This document shows positions 45,155 through 53,804 of a DNA stretch of 64,000 nucleotides, one piece after another (the first letter of the stretch is position 1; every line of letters begins with the position of its first letter). The position numbers were made by a program, and so were the translations under genes. The stretch is from Ignavibacteriales bacterium (GTDB lineage Bacteria > Bacteroidota > Ignavibacteria > Ignavibacteriales > Ignavibacteriaceae): the NCBI GenBank assembly GCA_016714125.1, contig JADJNX010000003.1, forward strand, positions 461,985-525,984, in the 5' to 3' direction. The notes below the pieces were generated by a model that saw only the letters and a program-made list of their open reading frames with translations, was not told where the DNA came from and searched no databases.

Positions 45155-45250
45155 AATTCCGTTTTACCGCAGAATAATTTTATTTCCATTTTGGAAATAA
45201 TTGTCTCTGCCTGCTAAATATTTCCAATTCGGATAAATAAGAGTTTAACT

Positions 45251-47452
45251 ATGAAATCCATTCTTGTATTAGTGATGTTTTTATGCATCAGCGGTGCAAT
45301 TTCAGCACAAAATCTTACCGGTTATGTATATGAGCTAAACCAAAAAGATAACCATCAACACCCACTCCTTTCAGCCAATGTTTTTTGGAAGGGAACACAA
45401 ATTGGTGCCACAACCGATGAAAACGGGTTCTTCAGCCTGAAAAAAACAGGTAAAGACCGCTCTCAACTAATAGTCAGTTATATCGGCTATAAGCCCGATA
45501 CCGTTGAAGTCTCAAATTCACTCGATTCAATTGTTATAGTATTATCCCTTAATAGAGAATTTAAGGAAGTTTTGATCTCGGCTGAACGGTCATCAAAGTT
45601 TATTGACGAAGGTGAGCCTCAAATGATCGAAGTTATCTCCAATAAAGAACTGTTAAAAGCTGCCTGCTGTAATCTTGGTGAGAGTTTCACCACAAATGCA
45701 TCAGTAGATGTACAATTTCAGGATGCGGTTACAGGCGCGAGACAAATTCAACTTCTTGGACTTGCCGGAACATACACCCAAATGCTATTCGAAAATATTC
45801 CATCAATGAATGGGATTGGAAGTTCGTTTGGTCTCGGATTTGTCCCCGGTCCCTGGATATCGCAAATCAGTATATCCAAAGGTTCAGCTTCTGTAATCAA
45901 TGGTTATGAGTCGATCACCGGTCAGATAAACATTGGTTACAAAAAACCAACCGATGCTGAGAGATACTATTTTAATGCTTTCCAAAGTTCACATCTTAAA
46001 ACCGATCTTAACGCTAACGCCGCTTTTGAAGTCGGAGGGGGGTTGAGCACTATGGTGCTCGCACACATGAATACTACTCCCAAATCTTTTGATGACAATG
46101 GTGATTCTTTTGCCGATGATCCAAAAACAACGCAATACAACCTAATGAACCGCTGGAAATTCCACAGCGACATTGGCTATGAAGCTGAATTTGGGCTTCA
46201 ACTGATGTCTGAAAAAAGAAACGGTGGGCAGATGGCACCACTCGCTTCCGGAAGAAAATACTCTCTCGACATCAACTCCGATCATCTCGATCTCTTTTTT
46301 AAAAATGGATTTGTCTTTAATACCGAGCCATACACAAGCCTGGGGCTCATAATGAACGGCCACAGACACAACCAAAATTCACAAATTGGTTTGAGTAAAT
46401 ACGATGCGAGACAAACTTCCTTTTTTGGAAAACTGATCTTTGAAACAGGTACAATTGATGAGATCCATAAAATTACGACCGGCGTTTCTTTCGCTTTTGA
46501 TGAGTATAAAGAAGAATTAAATAACCTTGCATTACTCAGAAATGAATCAGTACCCGGTGTGTTTATGGAATACAACTATTCACCCTCAAATCTGATCTCT
46601 ATAGTACCGGGTTTAAGAGTTGACTTTCATAATCTCTATGGAACATTTGTCACTCCCAGAATTCATTTCAAATTTATGCCCGACGAAAATACAACTTTAA
46701 GAGCATCGGCAGGAAAAGGCTATCGTTCGGTTAATCTTTTTTCGGATAACCTCAACTATTTTGCAAGTTCCAGAAGTTTTGAAGTGATCAATGAGCCAAA
46801 ATTTGAAGAGGCATGGAACTATGGTCTTAACCTGACAAGATATTTTATGATTGACGGACGGGAGTTAAGTATTACTGTTGATTACTACAGAACTGACTTC
46901 ATAAAACAGACTGTTGTTGATATTGATTCCGACCCAAGAAAAGTGAAATTTTATGATCTCAATGGTACATCTTATTCCAACAGTTACCAGATTGAAGCGG
47001 CATACGAACTGGTAGCCGACTTTAATGTCTCAGTGGCATACAGATATACAGATGTTAAATCAACCTATGGTGGAGTTCTCTCCACTGCCCCGCTTCAGAG
47101 CCGTTATAAAGTATTATCAACCATTGCATGGTTAATCAGGGATGCGGGTTTAACTTTTGATGCCTCTTTCCTGATCAATGGACCGGGAAGAATTCCATCA
47201 ACCGCAGCAAATCCAGTGCAGTATCAAAGATCAAAATCATTTGAACCTTATCTAAATATCAATGCACAAATCTCAAAAAATTTCGGTTCATTTGATTTTT
47301 ATGTCGGAGTGGAAAACTTGACAGGTTTTATGCAGGATAATCCAATTATAGCAGCAGATGATCCTTTTGGTACCTACTTTGATGCTTCCCAAATATGGGG
47401 TCCCGTATCAGGCAGAAAGTTTTATGCCGGTATCCGGCTTAGTATTTTGTAA
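45251..47452 (+). CDS. TonB-dependent receptor, probably metal-related
   Basis: A complete 733-residue outer-membrane receptor. Signal peptide to residue 20, a carboxypeptidase-D-regulatory-like domain (about 21-105: LLSANVFWKGTQIGATTDENGFF in parts, VSYIGYKPDTVEV), a plug (about 110-230) and a 22-strand barrel to the end. The plug begins with LLKAACCNLGESF and has AVTGARQIQLLGLAGTYTQML, features of the subgroup that sits beside heavy-metal genes; the CC pair is unusual for plugs in general. It imports its ligand with energy from TonB-ExbBD. Flanked by a CC-rich protein and a YHS protein, copper or a similar metal is the likely cargo (inference). Confidence 0.9.
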   Translation: MKSILVLVMFLCISGAISAQNLTGYVYELNQKDNHQHPLLSANVFWKGTQIGATTDENGFFSLKKTGKDRSQLIVSYIGYKPDTVEVSNSLDSIVIVLSLNREFKEVLISAERSSKFIDEGEPQMIEVISNKELLKAACCNLGESFTTNASVDVQFQDAVTGARQIQLLGLAGTYTQMLFENIPSMNGIGSSFGLGFVPGPWISQISISKGSASVINGYESITGQINIGYKKPTDAERYYFNAFQSSHLKTDLNANAAFEVGGGLSTMVLAHMNTTPKSFDDNGDSFADDPKTTQYNLMNRWKFHSDIGYEAEFGLQLMSEKRNGGQMAPLASGRKYSLDINSDHLDLFFKNGFVFNTEPYTSLGLIMNGHRHNQNSQIGLSKYDARQTSFFGKLIFETGTIDEIHKITTGVSFAFDEYKEELNNLALLRNESVPGVFMEYNYSPSNLISIVPGLRVDFHNLYGTFVTPRIHFKFMPDENTTLRASAGKGYRSVNLFSDNLNYFASSRSFEVINEPKFEEAWNYGLNLTRYFMIDGRELSITVDYYRTDFIKQTVVDIDSDPRKVKFYDLNGTSYSNSYQIEAAYELVADFNVSVAYRYTDVKSTYGGVLSTAPLQSRYKVLSTIAWLIRDAGLTFDASFLINGPGRIPSTAANPVQYQRSKSFEPYLNINAQISKNFGSFDFYVGVENLTGFMQDNPIIAADDPFGTYFDASQIWGPVSGRKFYAGIRLSIL

Positions 47453-47481
47453 TTAATTAAATTTAATGTTGGGAAAAAAAA

Positions 47482-47829
47482 ATGAAAAAGTATCTTTATA
47501 TCATCACAATGTTTGTTGCCTTTTCAGGTGTTAACCTTTTCGCCCAGGGAAACCCTGACACTTCTTCACATCATGGAAATGAGGCATTGACTACTGCTCC
47601 CGATTCAGTTGCTTCCAATGAGGCTAATGTGAGTGCGGAACCATGGAACAAAGTCTGTCCTGTTATGGGAAATAAGATTAACCCAAAAATTGGTACAGTG
47701 ACTTATGAAGGGAAAGCCTATGGATTCTGCTGTGCAGGATGTGACGCAAAATTCGCGAAAAATCCGGCTAAATATTCAAAGAATCTTAACGAAAACGGTA
47801 CAAGGTTCATCGGTAAAAATAAGCCATAA
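47482..47829 (+). CDS. YHS-domain protein, exported
   Basis: A 115-residue protein: Sec signal peptide (MKKYLYIITMFVAFSGVNLFAQ), a His/Ser-rich linker with SSHHGNE, then a YHS/TRASH-like domain CPVMGNKINPKIG and YGFCCAGCDAKFAKNPAKY. The Cys of CPVMG and the CCAGC group are likely metal ligands. Domains of this type bind copper, mercury or other soft metals. It follows the TonB receptor after 29 nt and likely shares its transcript. Confidence 0.82.
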   Translation: MKKYLYIITMFVAFSGVNLFAQGNPDTSSHHGNEALTTAPDSVASNEANVSAEPWNKVCPVMGNKINPKIGTVTYEGKAYGFCCAGCDAKFAKNPAKYSKNLNENGTRFIGKNKP

Positions 47830-47930
47830 TTTATTTTTTAGGATATCACAATCCCTTTTGATTCGGTATGCACATCTAATTTGATGATTGTCGATTTTTT
47901 AGGGATTGTGGTTATTAATTTTGAACCCCG

Positions 47931-47961
47931 TTTGGATTTATCTTAAATTAAATTATATTTG
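47931..47961 (+). promoter_or_regulatory. Bacteroidota-type promoter, copy 1
   Basis: TTTG (47931-47934), a 19-nt spacer and TATATTTG (47954-47961) match the -33/-7 consensus TTTG-N19-TAnnTTTG exactly. It lies 90 nt before the small lipoprotein gene and is conserved in the second gene copy. Confidence 0.8.
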
Positions 47962-47977
47962 CTGGCTGTATTTTAAT

Positions 47978-47998
47978 ATTTGAAGAATGCCTTCAAAT
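47978..47998 (+). promoter_or_regulatory. 5' UTR stem-loop, copy 1
   Basis: ATTTGAAG-aatgc-CTTCAAAT, a perfect 8-bp stem in the predicted leader about 15 nt after the expected transcription start. The second gene copy has the same stem (48528-48546) with a G-C to G-U change. It might stabilise the message or control translation. Confidence 0.55.
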
Positions 47999-48050
47999 TG
48001 ATAAATCACCATCTCAAATTCATCTAATCAATAATATACTCGGAGCCACC

Positions 48051-48350
48051 ATGGTAAATAAGACCCTAACCAGATCACTTTTTTTAATATTTGCTGCTTT
48101 ACTCTTCACCGCATGCAGTTTATCAACTGAACAACTCGCTGACGAAGTTAAAAAAGATATGGCAAATAATGCCGAATTTAAGTCAAGAGGCGTAACTGTG
48201 AAAGAATTCACTCTGGTCCATAAATCCGGAAATGATTATGAAGGACTCCTCGTGGCAACAGAATCAAATGGTGAATTCACTTATAAAGTTGATGTTACTT
48301 ATGATGGTTCTAAACTAACATGGAAACTTGCTGAACAAGTAACCCAGTAG
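48051..48350 (+). CDS. Small lipoprotein, tandem copy 1
   Basis: A 99-residue lipoprotein: MVNKTLTRSLFLIFAALLFTACS (in parts) with lipobox FTAC, then a small alpha/beta domain (ADEVKKDMANNAEFKSRG, VKEFTLVHKSGNDYEGLL, EFTYKVDVTYDGSKLTWKL, in parts) similar to small periplasmic secretion-type domains of about 75 residues. No function known. A near-identical gene with its own promoter, leader hairpin and terminator follows 550 nt downstream. A GGAG site lies 10 nt before the ATG. Confidence 0.85.
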   Translation: MVNKTLTRSLFLIFAALLFTACSLSTEQLADEVKKDMANNAEFKSRGVTVKEFTLVHKSGNDYEGLLVATESNGEFTYKVDVTYDGSKLTWKLAEQVTQ

Positions 48351-48373
48351 CTTACCTAAAAATTGTAATTTTT

Positions 48374-48412
48374 AAATCGCACAGATTTTATACTCTGTGC
48401 GATTTTTTTTTT
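48374..48412 (+). terminator. Rho-independent terminator, lipoprotein copy 1
   Basis: Stem AAATCGCACAGA / TCTGTGCGATTT with an 8-nt loop, followed by a run of T. The same stem, slightly changed, follows copy 2. Confidence 0.93.
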
Positions 48413-48479
48413 ACCCGCAAATAAACTCTTCACCTTCTCTATCAAAATAATCGACTCTGACCATTTATTTTGGTTACCT

Positions 48480-48510
48480 CTTGGATTTATCTTAAATTGG
48501 ATTATATTTG
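48480..48510 (+). promoter_or_regulatory. Bacteroidota-type promoter, copy 2
   Basis: CTTG (48480-48483), a 19-nt spacer and TATATTTG (48503-48510). Spacer sequence GGATTTATCTTAAATT is kept from copy 1, so the promoter was duplicated with the gene. Confidence 0.78.
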
Positions 48511-48527
48511 TCAGTTGTATTTCCATC

Positions 48528-48546
48528 TTTGAAGAATACTTTCAAA
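48528..48546 (+). promoter_or_regulatory. 5' UTR stem-loop, copy 2
   Basis: TTTGAAG-aatac-TTTCAAA, equivalent to the leader hairpin of copy 1 with one G-U pair. Conservation of the stem while the flanks diverge suggests a constraint. Confidence 0.5.
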
Positions 48547-48600
48547 TTAATGGATAGAAGTAAAGAAATTCAAATAATCACAAATTTATCCGGAGAGACC

Positions 48601-48900
48601 ATGATAAACAAAACTCTTACAAGATCACTTCTTCTGATTTTTGCAGCTGTTCTTTTTACTGCTTGTAGCTTATCAACTGAACAACTTGCTGATGAAGTAA
48701 AAAAAGATATGTCCAATAGTGCTGAATTTAAGGAGAGAGAGATCACAGTTAAAGAATTCACTCTGGTGCACAAAGGCGGAAATGAATATAATGGACTCCT
48801 CAAAACAAAAGAACCAAACGGTGAATTCACCTATACGGTTGATGTTGTTTATGATGGTTCATCATTCACCTGGAAGGTACTTGAACAAGTAAACAAGTAA
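48601..48900 (+). CDS. Small lipoprotein, tandem copy 2
   Basis: A 99-residue lipoprotein with lipobox FTAC, the same length as copy 1 and clearly homologous over its whole length (LSTEQLADEVKKDM, VKEFTLVHKGGNEYNGLL, EFTYTVDVVYDGSSFTWKV). I start at ATG 48601, equal to copy 1; the frame is open further upstream through the leader but those codons overlap the conserved hairpin. Most differences are silent or conservative, so both copies appear to be under selection. Confidence 0.85.
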   Translation: MINKTLTRSLLLIFAAVLFTACSLSTEQLADEVKKDMSNSAEFKEREITVKEFTLVHKGGNEYNGLLKTKEPNGEFTYTVDVVYDGSSFTWKVLEQVNK

Positions 48901-48932
48901 ATCTCCCCTTACTTAAACAGTAATACTTTTGA

Positions 48933-48968
48933 AAATCGCACAGATATCACTGTTTGTGCGATTTTTTT
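48933..48968 (+). terminator. Rho-independent terminator, lipoprotein copy 2
   Basis: Stem AAATCGCACA / TGTGCGATTT followed by TTTTTTAT. Homologous to the terminator after copy 1. Confidence 0.9.
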
Positions 48969-49163
48969 ATACCCACCAATCAATCTCCACCGGCACTACA
49001 AAATGAGGGCAATCCCCTATTTCACTTGATTCACAGTTAAAGTAAATTTGATATAGAAAATCGAATATTTATCAGAACTTTAATCGCCCCCTTTAATAGT
49101 TTTTAATCTTTTTTTTTGATCCAAAATTTTTATTAACCTTTTTTTTACTCATATGGAGACATA

Positions 49164-49640
49164 ATGTCAAAAAAGATCATCTCATTTTTGGTCCTGATAG
49201 TTTTGTTTGTTATGCCAACCTTTGCTCAGGAAACTTTTACCCACGCTAAATTAAAATTTAGTGTTACTCTTCCGGCTGGCTGGATGTATGAAACATCAGA
49301 CAACGGAATTAGCGCTTATCCAAAAGAAGGCGGATTTTTTGTATATTTTCAGGTAATTCCTGCAGATGGGGTTGACGCTGCACTTTCTGAAGTTGACAAA
49401 ATCCTCTCTCAACAGATGCAGAATGTTAAACTCGGAGAGGCTCAAGATTACGATGTAAATGGCATGAGTGGAGTTTTCGTTGAAGGAACCGCTGATGGTC
49501 TCCTCATGGCAGTAGGTGTAATTGATACTCCTGTTGCAAGTTCCAGCCTTATGGTTGGTGCTTGGGGTACTCCTGAAGTTGTTGAACAATATCAACAGGA
49601 TATCATGTTTATCTTCAACAACATTTCACCGGTTCAATAG
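49164..49640 (+). CDS. Exported protein, paralogue A of a tandem pair
   Basis: A 158-residue protein with a Sec signal peptide (MSKKIISFLVLIVLFVMPTFAQ). The mature part has VTLPAGWMYETSDNG, SAYPKEGGFFVYF, KLGEAQDYDVNGMSGVFVEGTADG (in parts) and MVGAWGTPE. The LPxGW opening resembles periplasmic PsbP/DUF1795-like domains, inference only. A ribosome binding site GGAG is present. The gene downstream is a paralogue of about 55 percent identity by eye, but with a lipobox in place of a signal peptidase I site. Confidence 0.8.
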   Translation: MSKKIISFLVLIVLFVMPTFAQETFTHAKLKFSVTLPAGWMYETSDNGISAYPKEGGFFVYFQVIPADGVDAALSEVDKILSQQMQNVKLGEAQDYDVNGMSGVFVEGTADGLLMAVGVIDTPVASSSLMVGAWGTPEVVEQYQQDIMFIFNNISPVQ

Positions 49641-49676
49641 TTTAATCAATTTCATTCAATAATATCGGAAAAAACG

Positions 49677-50231
49677 ATGTCAAAATACTTTTCTTTAGTC
49701 GCCATTCTCTTTGTTGCACTTTTTATCGCCGGATGTGGCAAAAAAGATGCTTCAAAACCTGCTGATGCTCCAAAAACTGATACAGCAGCTACCACCAGTG
49801 CACCCGGTGTTGCTGGTGAAACTTTCACCAACGAAGCCGCTCAGGTTAGTGTTGCTCTCCCTGAAGGTTGGATGTATGAAACAGCTGATGGCAGTATTAC
49901 TGCTTACCCAAAAGAAGGTGGATTTCTTGTTCATTTCAACACACTAAAAGTTGATGAACTTGGAGCCGCCCTTGCAGAAGTTGACAAAATGCTCTCGGCA
50001 GATGTTAAAGATCTTAAACTTGGCGAAGCCAAAGCTTATGATGTTAACGGTATGAAAGGTCAGTTTGTTGAAGGTACTGCTGATGGCGTTCTTCTCGCAG
50101 TTGGCGTTCTTGATACCCCTGTTGAAAATACCAGTCTTATGGTCGGTGCATGGGGCGCTCCTGAGTCGGTTAAAAAATATGAAAAAGAAATTCTCTGGAT
50201 TTTCCAGAATGTGAAACCGGTTTCCAAATAG
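49677..50231 (+). CDS. Lipoprotein, paralogue B of a tandem pair
   Basis: A 184-residue lipoprotein with lipobox IAGC (Cys20), a linker rich in Ala, Thr and Pro, and a C-terminal domain of 135 residues homologous to the preceding protein (LPEGWMYETADGS, TAYPKEGGFLVHF, KLGEAKAYDVNGMKGQFVEGTADG in parts, MVGAWGAPE). The pair probably gives a soluble and a membrane-tethered version of the same domain. It starts 36 nt after paralogue A, and a strong terminator follows, so both are likely on one transcript. Confidence 0.82.
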   Translation: MSKYFSLVAILFVALFIAGCGKKDASKPADAPKTDTAATTSAPGVAGETFTNEAAQVSVALPEGWMYETADGSITAYPKEGGFLVHFNTLKVDELGAALAEVDKMLSADVKDLKLGEAKAYDVNGMKGQFVEGTADGVLLAVGVLDTPVENTSLMVGAWGAPESVKKYEKEILWIFQNVKPVSK

Positions 50232-50251
50232 TCCCCTTTTTTTAATCGCAA

Positions 50252-50288
50252 ACGGATCACTTTACCCGTAGAGTGATCCGTTTTTTTT
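50252..50288 (+). terminator. Rho-independent terminator after the paralogue pair
   Basis: Stem ACGGATCACT / AGTGATCCGT with a loop of about 8 nt and a T8 run, 20 nt after the lipoprotein stop. Confidence 0.93.
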
Positions 50289-50402
50289 AAATCTCGCCTT
50301 TTTGAAGTCGTCTGTTCTAATGAATGTCAATTTTCACAATTGATTTATTAAACAAATTGATTATTTTGTGGAATTAAATTAAAGCCATTTAATACTTTAT
50401 AA

Positions 50403-52658
50403 ATGAAACTAACTCTCACCATTACTCTTTTTACTTTGATACTCCTTCTATCCCATTTGAGTGCAAATGCACAATCTGCGGCTGATAGTCTGGATATCTA
50501 TGACCCGTACACCAACATTGCTGATATCAGGCGGATTCTCCAAAGTCAATTTTCTCTCCTTGGAAGCAATAACCTCAAACTTGAAAGTGAGTTGACGAAA
50601 AAACTTGAGAAAGCCAGGAATGATGGAGATTCGCTGACTTCAATGAAGATGTTAACTTCCCTGGGAGATATTTATCTTCAAGCGGGGCTAAATTCAGTCG
50701 CTCTAAAGTTTTATTCAGAGGCCGCTATTGTTTCATTAAGTATTAAGGATACTATTCAAAATGCCCTGCTGAAAATGAAAATTGGAAGATGTTACTATTT
50801 TGCAGACATCACCGATATACCAATCGAGTATGTCAACTCAGGATATGATATTCTTATAAAAAGCAAAGATATTGAGATCAGGGCAATGGCGCTCTACCTC
50901 AAAGGAGCATTGAATACCGCTCCCTCTCAGACAAAAGAGTTATATCGCCAGGCACTTGAGTTGCAAAAATTGTAATTAAAAAAAACCTGATGACATTGAG
51001 GCTAATGAAAATTTGTCCCGATACCTCAATGCAAATGGCAAAACTGAAGAGGCGCTGCAAATTGCTAAGAAGTTGAATAATCCCTGGTTAACCGCTCTCT
51101 ATTTGAACAATATCGGTTACCAGGATCTGCAAGAAAAAAGATTCGCCAAAGCTCATGAGATATTTAAGAGAACACTTAAGATAGCGCTGGATGAACGACT
51201 GATAATCCTCTTAAGAAATACCCTTAACAACCTGGCAGAGTTACATAGAGCCACAGGTGAATGGGAAACTGCAACCCGATATCAATTTCTACAAATTCTT
51301 GTGGTTGCAAGCATATACAACGAGAGATACACCGCCCTCTTTTCGGAATACAAAGCTAAATATCAAATTGAACTTAATGAGTCAAAGATTAAAAATCTTG
51401 AAAATGAGAGGACCATCCTCTCTGATTCACTCTATAATGAAAGAATTATTACTTTTCTTCTTTTCCTTCTTGCACTTTCCACCACATTTATCATGGTAAT
51501 TTTTATAACAAGTAGGAAGAGAATTAATGCCGCTATCAACGAACTTAATATCCGAAATGAAACTCTCTCAGCTCAAAAAACTGAACTTGAACTTCTCCAT
51601 TCTGAACTGTCCCAAAATGAATCAAATCTAAGGAATGCACAGGAGATCGCTAAACTTGCCAACTGGCAATGGAGTAAGGAGGGCGATCAATTTTCTTTCT
51701 CCGATCAGATGTCTGTTATTTTTGGCATTTCTAAGGAAGAACTTACAACAAACTTCCGTAACGCCATTCTCGCCGTTGTGCACCCTGAAGACAGAGAAAT
51801 TGTTGGTACCTATCTGCATCAGGGCAGGAACAAGCGGGAATATCACGATAGAGAGTATAGAATCTTTTGTGATTCACAAATAAAATGGATCCGCTCAAAA
51901 TATTTTGACCTCACTGATGAAAAGGGAGAACTGGTTCATGTTGCCGGAACTGTTCAGGATATTACCTACCTCAAAGAGGAAGAAGAAATCAGACTCGCTG
52001 CAGCCACTCAACGGTCGTTCACTGAACTATTGATCATCTCACAGGAGCAAGAAAGGAAAAGAATTGCCGGAGAATTACATGACAGTTTTGGACAGGATCT
52101 GCTTTTTATCAAAACCAGGTTAAACTGGGGCTCCGGGATAAAAACATTGAACAGGTTGCAGGTACATTCATCTCTGAAATTGACAAATCCGTTGACACTT
52201 TGCTTGCACATACGCGCGATATTGCGTACAGTCTGATTCCTGTGCATCTCGAACGGCTTGGACTTTCTGAAACTCTGAGTGAATTGATTACCAGAGCCTC
52301 TAAAACCACCAATATCCAGTTTATTCTCGATATTGAAACCGTTGAAAATATCTTCCCCGTTGAAAAAGAACTGACAATTTATCGAATAGTCCAGGAAGGA
52401 CTCAACAATATCTTAAAACATTCCGAGGCAAGCAATGCCTCAATCACCCTTTCAAGAAAGAAAAAAGTTTACCTCCTCGAAATTGATGATGATGGTATCG
52501 GGTTTAATGCTAAAAGTCTTTCTGCAATGTATGGATTTGGTTTGGCAAACATTGTCAACAGGGTAAACCTCTTGAATGGAAAATTGAAAATTGTCTCTGA
52601 ACCCGGAAAAGGTACAAATATCAAGATTTATATTCCCTACGAAGATAAAAATGGATAA
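50403..52658 (+). CDS. TPR- and PAS-containing NarL-family sensor histidine kinase, frame changes
   Basis: About 752 residues after repair. Signal peptide (LTLTITLFTLILLLSHLSANAQ), a helical TPR-like periplasmic region (about 60-320), one membrane helix (ITFLLFLLALSTTFIMVIFI), coiled coil, a PAS domain (ANWQWSKEGDQFSFSDQM, FRNAILAVVHPEDREIV, VAGTVQDITYL), HisKA_3 with phospho-acceptor His in ERKRIAGELHDSFGQDL, and a HATPase with YRIVQEGLNNILKHSEA and DDDGIGFNAKS. Frame changes: near 50970-50990 (two A runs each one short) and near 52127 (AAAC one A short, giving LKLGLRDKNIEQVAG). The stop overlaps the regulator start. Confidence 0.9.
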
Positions 52659-53288
52659 AATCAGACTCATTATTGCCGATGACCACCCCTCCTCATTCAA
52701 GGACTTGTTTCCATACTAAGAGAAGAAGAAAACATTGACGTTATTGGGCAAGCGTCAGACGGGGCAGGTGCACTCGAACTGATTCAAAAATTTGATCCCG
52801 ACATCGCAATTCTCGACATTCAAATGCCTGAACCGGGAGGACTAAGCATTGCCGAATTACTCCAGGAAAAAAACATAAATACCAAAATCATTGTCCTTAC
52901 GATGTTTAAGGAAGAATCTCTAATAAAAAGAGTACTCAAACTTGGTGTCAGGGGATATGTACTAAAAGAAAATGCAATCGACGACATCATCGACTCAATA
53001 AACATCGTTTATGACGGTGGAATTTACCTCAGCAATACTGTCTCTGAAGTAATCAGAGATAACAGTAACGATTTGATATCGGGAAGTTACCAGATCCTTA
53101 CAACATCCGAAAAAAAAATATTGCGCCTCATTGGCGAAGGGAAATCAAGCAAAGATATTGCGAATGAACTTTTCATCAGCAATAAAACAGTCGAAAATCA
53201 TAGAGGAAACATCTGTAAAAAACTGGGTGTTACCGGTTTTTCTGCCCTCATCAAATATGCCCTTTCGAACAAAATGACGCTTGAATAA
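52651..53288 (+). CDS. LuxR/NarL-type response regulator, one frame change
   Basis: About 213 residues. Receiver: LIIADDHP, acceptor Asp in IAILDIQMPEPGG, VLTMFKEES, GYVLKENA. HTH: TTSEKKILRLIGEGKSSKDIANELFISNKTVENHR (in parts). ATG 52651 overlaps the kinase stop by 8 nt, so the two form a coupled two-component pair. The frame is lost at 52690 where CCCC should be one C longer (DDHPLLIQGLVSILREE). Likely targets are unknown. Confidence 0.92.
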
Positions 53289-53336
53289 AACTTTTTCTTT
53301 ATAATTTCCATTTTTTTCGTAAGTTTGAAATTATAA

Positions 53337-53409
53337 GCGAGCGTAACTCAGTCGGTAGAGTGTCAGCTTCCCAAGCTGAATGTCGCGGGTTCGAATCCCG
53401 TCGCTCGCT
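53337..53409 (+). tRNA. tRNA-Gly (anticodon CCC)
   Basis: Acceptor GCGAGCG/CGCTCGC with discriminator T, D arm AACTCAGTCGGTAGAGT, anticodon stem TCAGC/GCTGA with loop TTCCCAA, T arm GCGGGTTCGAATCCCG. 73 nt, CCA not encoded. Confidence 0.95.
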
Positions 53410-53491
53410 CAAGTTTTTTTTAATATTTTAACAAAAACACTTGCATAAATTCCGGGAAATTGCTAAATTTGTAGTCTAAGATTTTTGAAAA

Positions 53492-53566
53492 GGGCGTTTA
53501 GCTCAGTCGGTTCAGAGCATCTGCCTTACAAGCAGAGGGTCCGGGGTTCGAATCCCTGAACGCCCA
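53492..53566 (+). tRNA. tRNA-Val (anticodon UAC)
   Basis: Acceptor GGGCGTT/AACGCCC with discriminator A, D arm AGCTCAGTCGGTTCAGAGC, anticodon stem TCTGC/GCAGA with loop CTTACAA, T arm CCGGGGTTCGAATCCCTG. 75 nt, CCA not encoded. It abuts the mobile element and its 3' end is the likely integration target. Confidence 0.96.
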
Positions 53567-53569
53567 CAA

Positions 53570-53603
53570 AAAAGCCTCAAAACAGCGTGTTTTGGGGCTT
53601 TTT
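53570..53603 (+). terminator. Terminator after tRNA-Val
   Basis: Stem AAGCCTCAAAACA-gcg-TGTTTTGGGGCTT followed by TTTT, 4 nt after the tRNA. Confidence 0.9.
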
Positions 53604-53680
53604 GTCGTTTTAAAGATTATTTGTAAATCCTCTTTTATAGCTATAATTTGCTTAATTTAGCCTGTTTTGACCTGAATTAT

Positions 53681-53709
53681 TGCCAACTCGCTGCCAAATT
53701 CGCTGCCAA
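53681..53709. repeat. Three TGCCAA direct repeats, possible integrase sites
   Basis: TGCCAA begins at 53681, 53692 and 53704, a spacing of 11 and 12 nt, with CGC between copies. They lie between tRNA-Val and the integrase, where arm- or core-type integrase binding sites are expected. Confidence 0.5.
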
Positions 53710-53749
53710 ATAATTCCAAAATATCCTCTCAAAAAACATCGATTTAACA

Positions 53750-53780
53750 TAAAAAAACACGACTTTTTGGGTCGTGTTTA
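53750..53780 (-). terminator. Rho-independent terminator of the integrase gene
   Basis: Stem AAACACGAC / GTCGTGTTT with, on the minus strand, a T7 run after it; 25 nt beyond the integrase stop. Confidence 0.88.
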
Positions 53781-53804
53781 ATTTATAACTGTAGAATCTC
53801 GACA

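Larger units (their letters stand above)
47931..48968 (+). repeat. Tandem duplication of a whole transcription unit
   Basis: Two adjacent units of about 550 nt (47931-48412 and 48480-48968) contain promoter, leader hairpin, 99-codon lipoprotein gene and terminator in the same order and spacing. Identity is high in the coding parts and control elements and lower between them. Confidence 0.85.

Noticed and set aside
53337..53409. tRNA-Gly as the integration site
   Set aside because: The integrase lies directly after tRNA-Val, and tRNA-Gly is followed by ordinary spacer and tRNA-Val.
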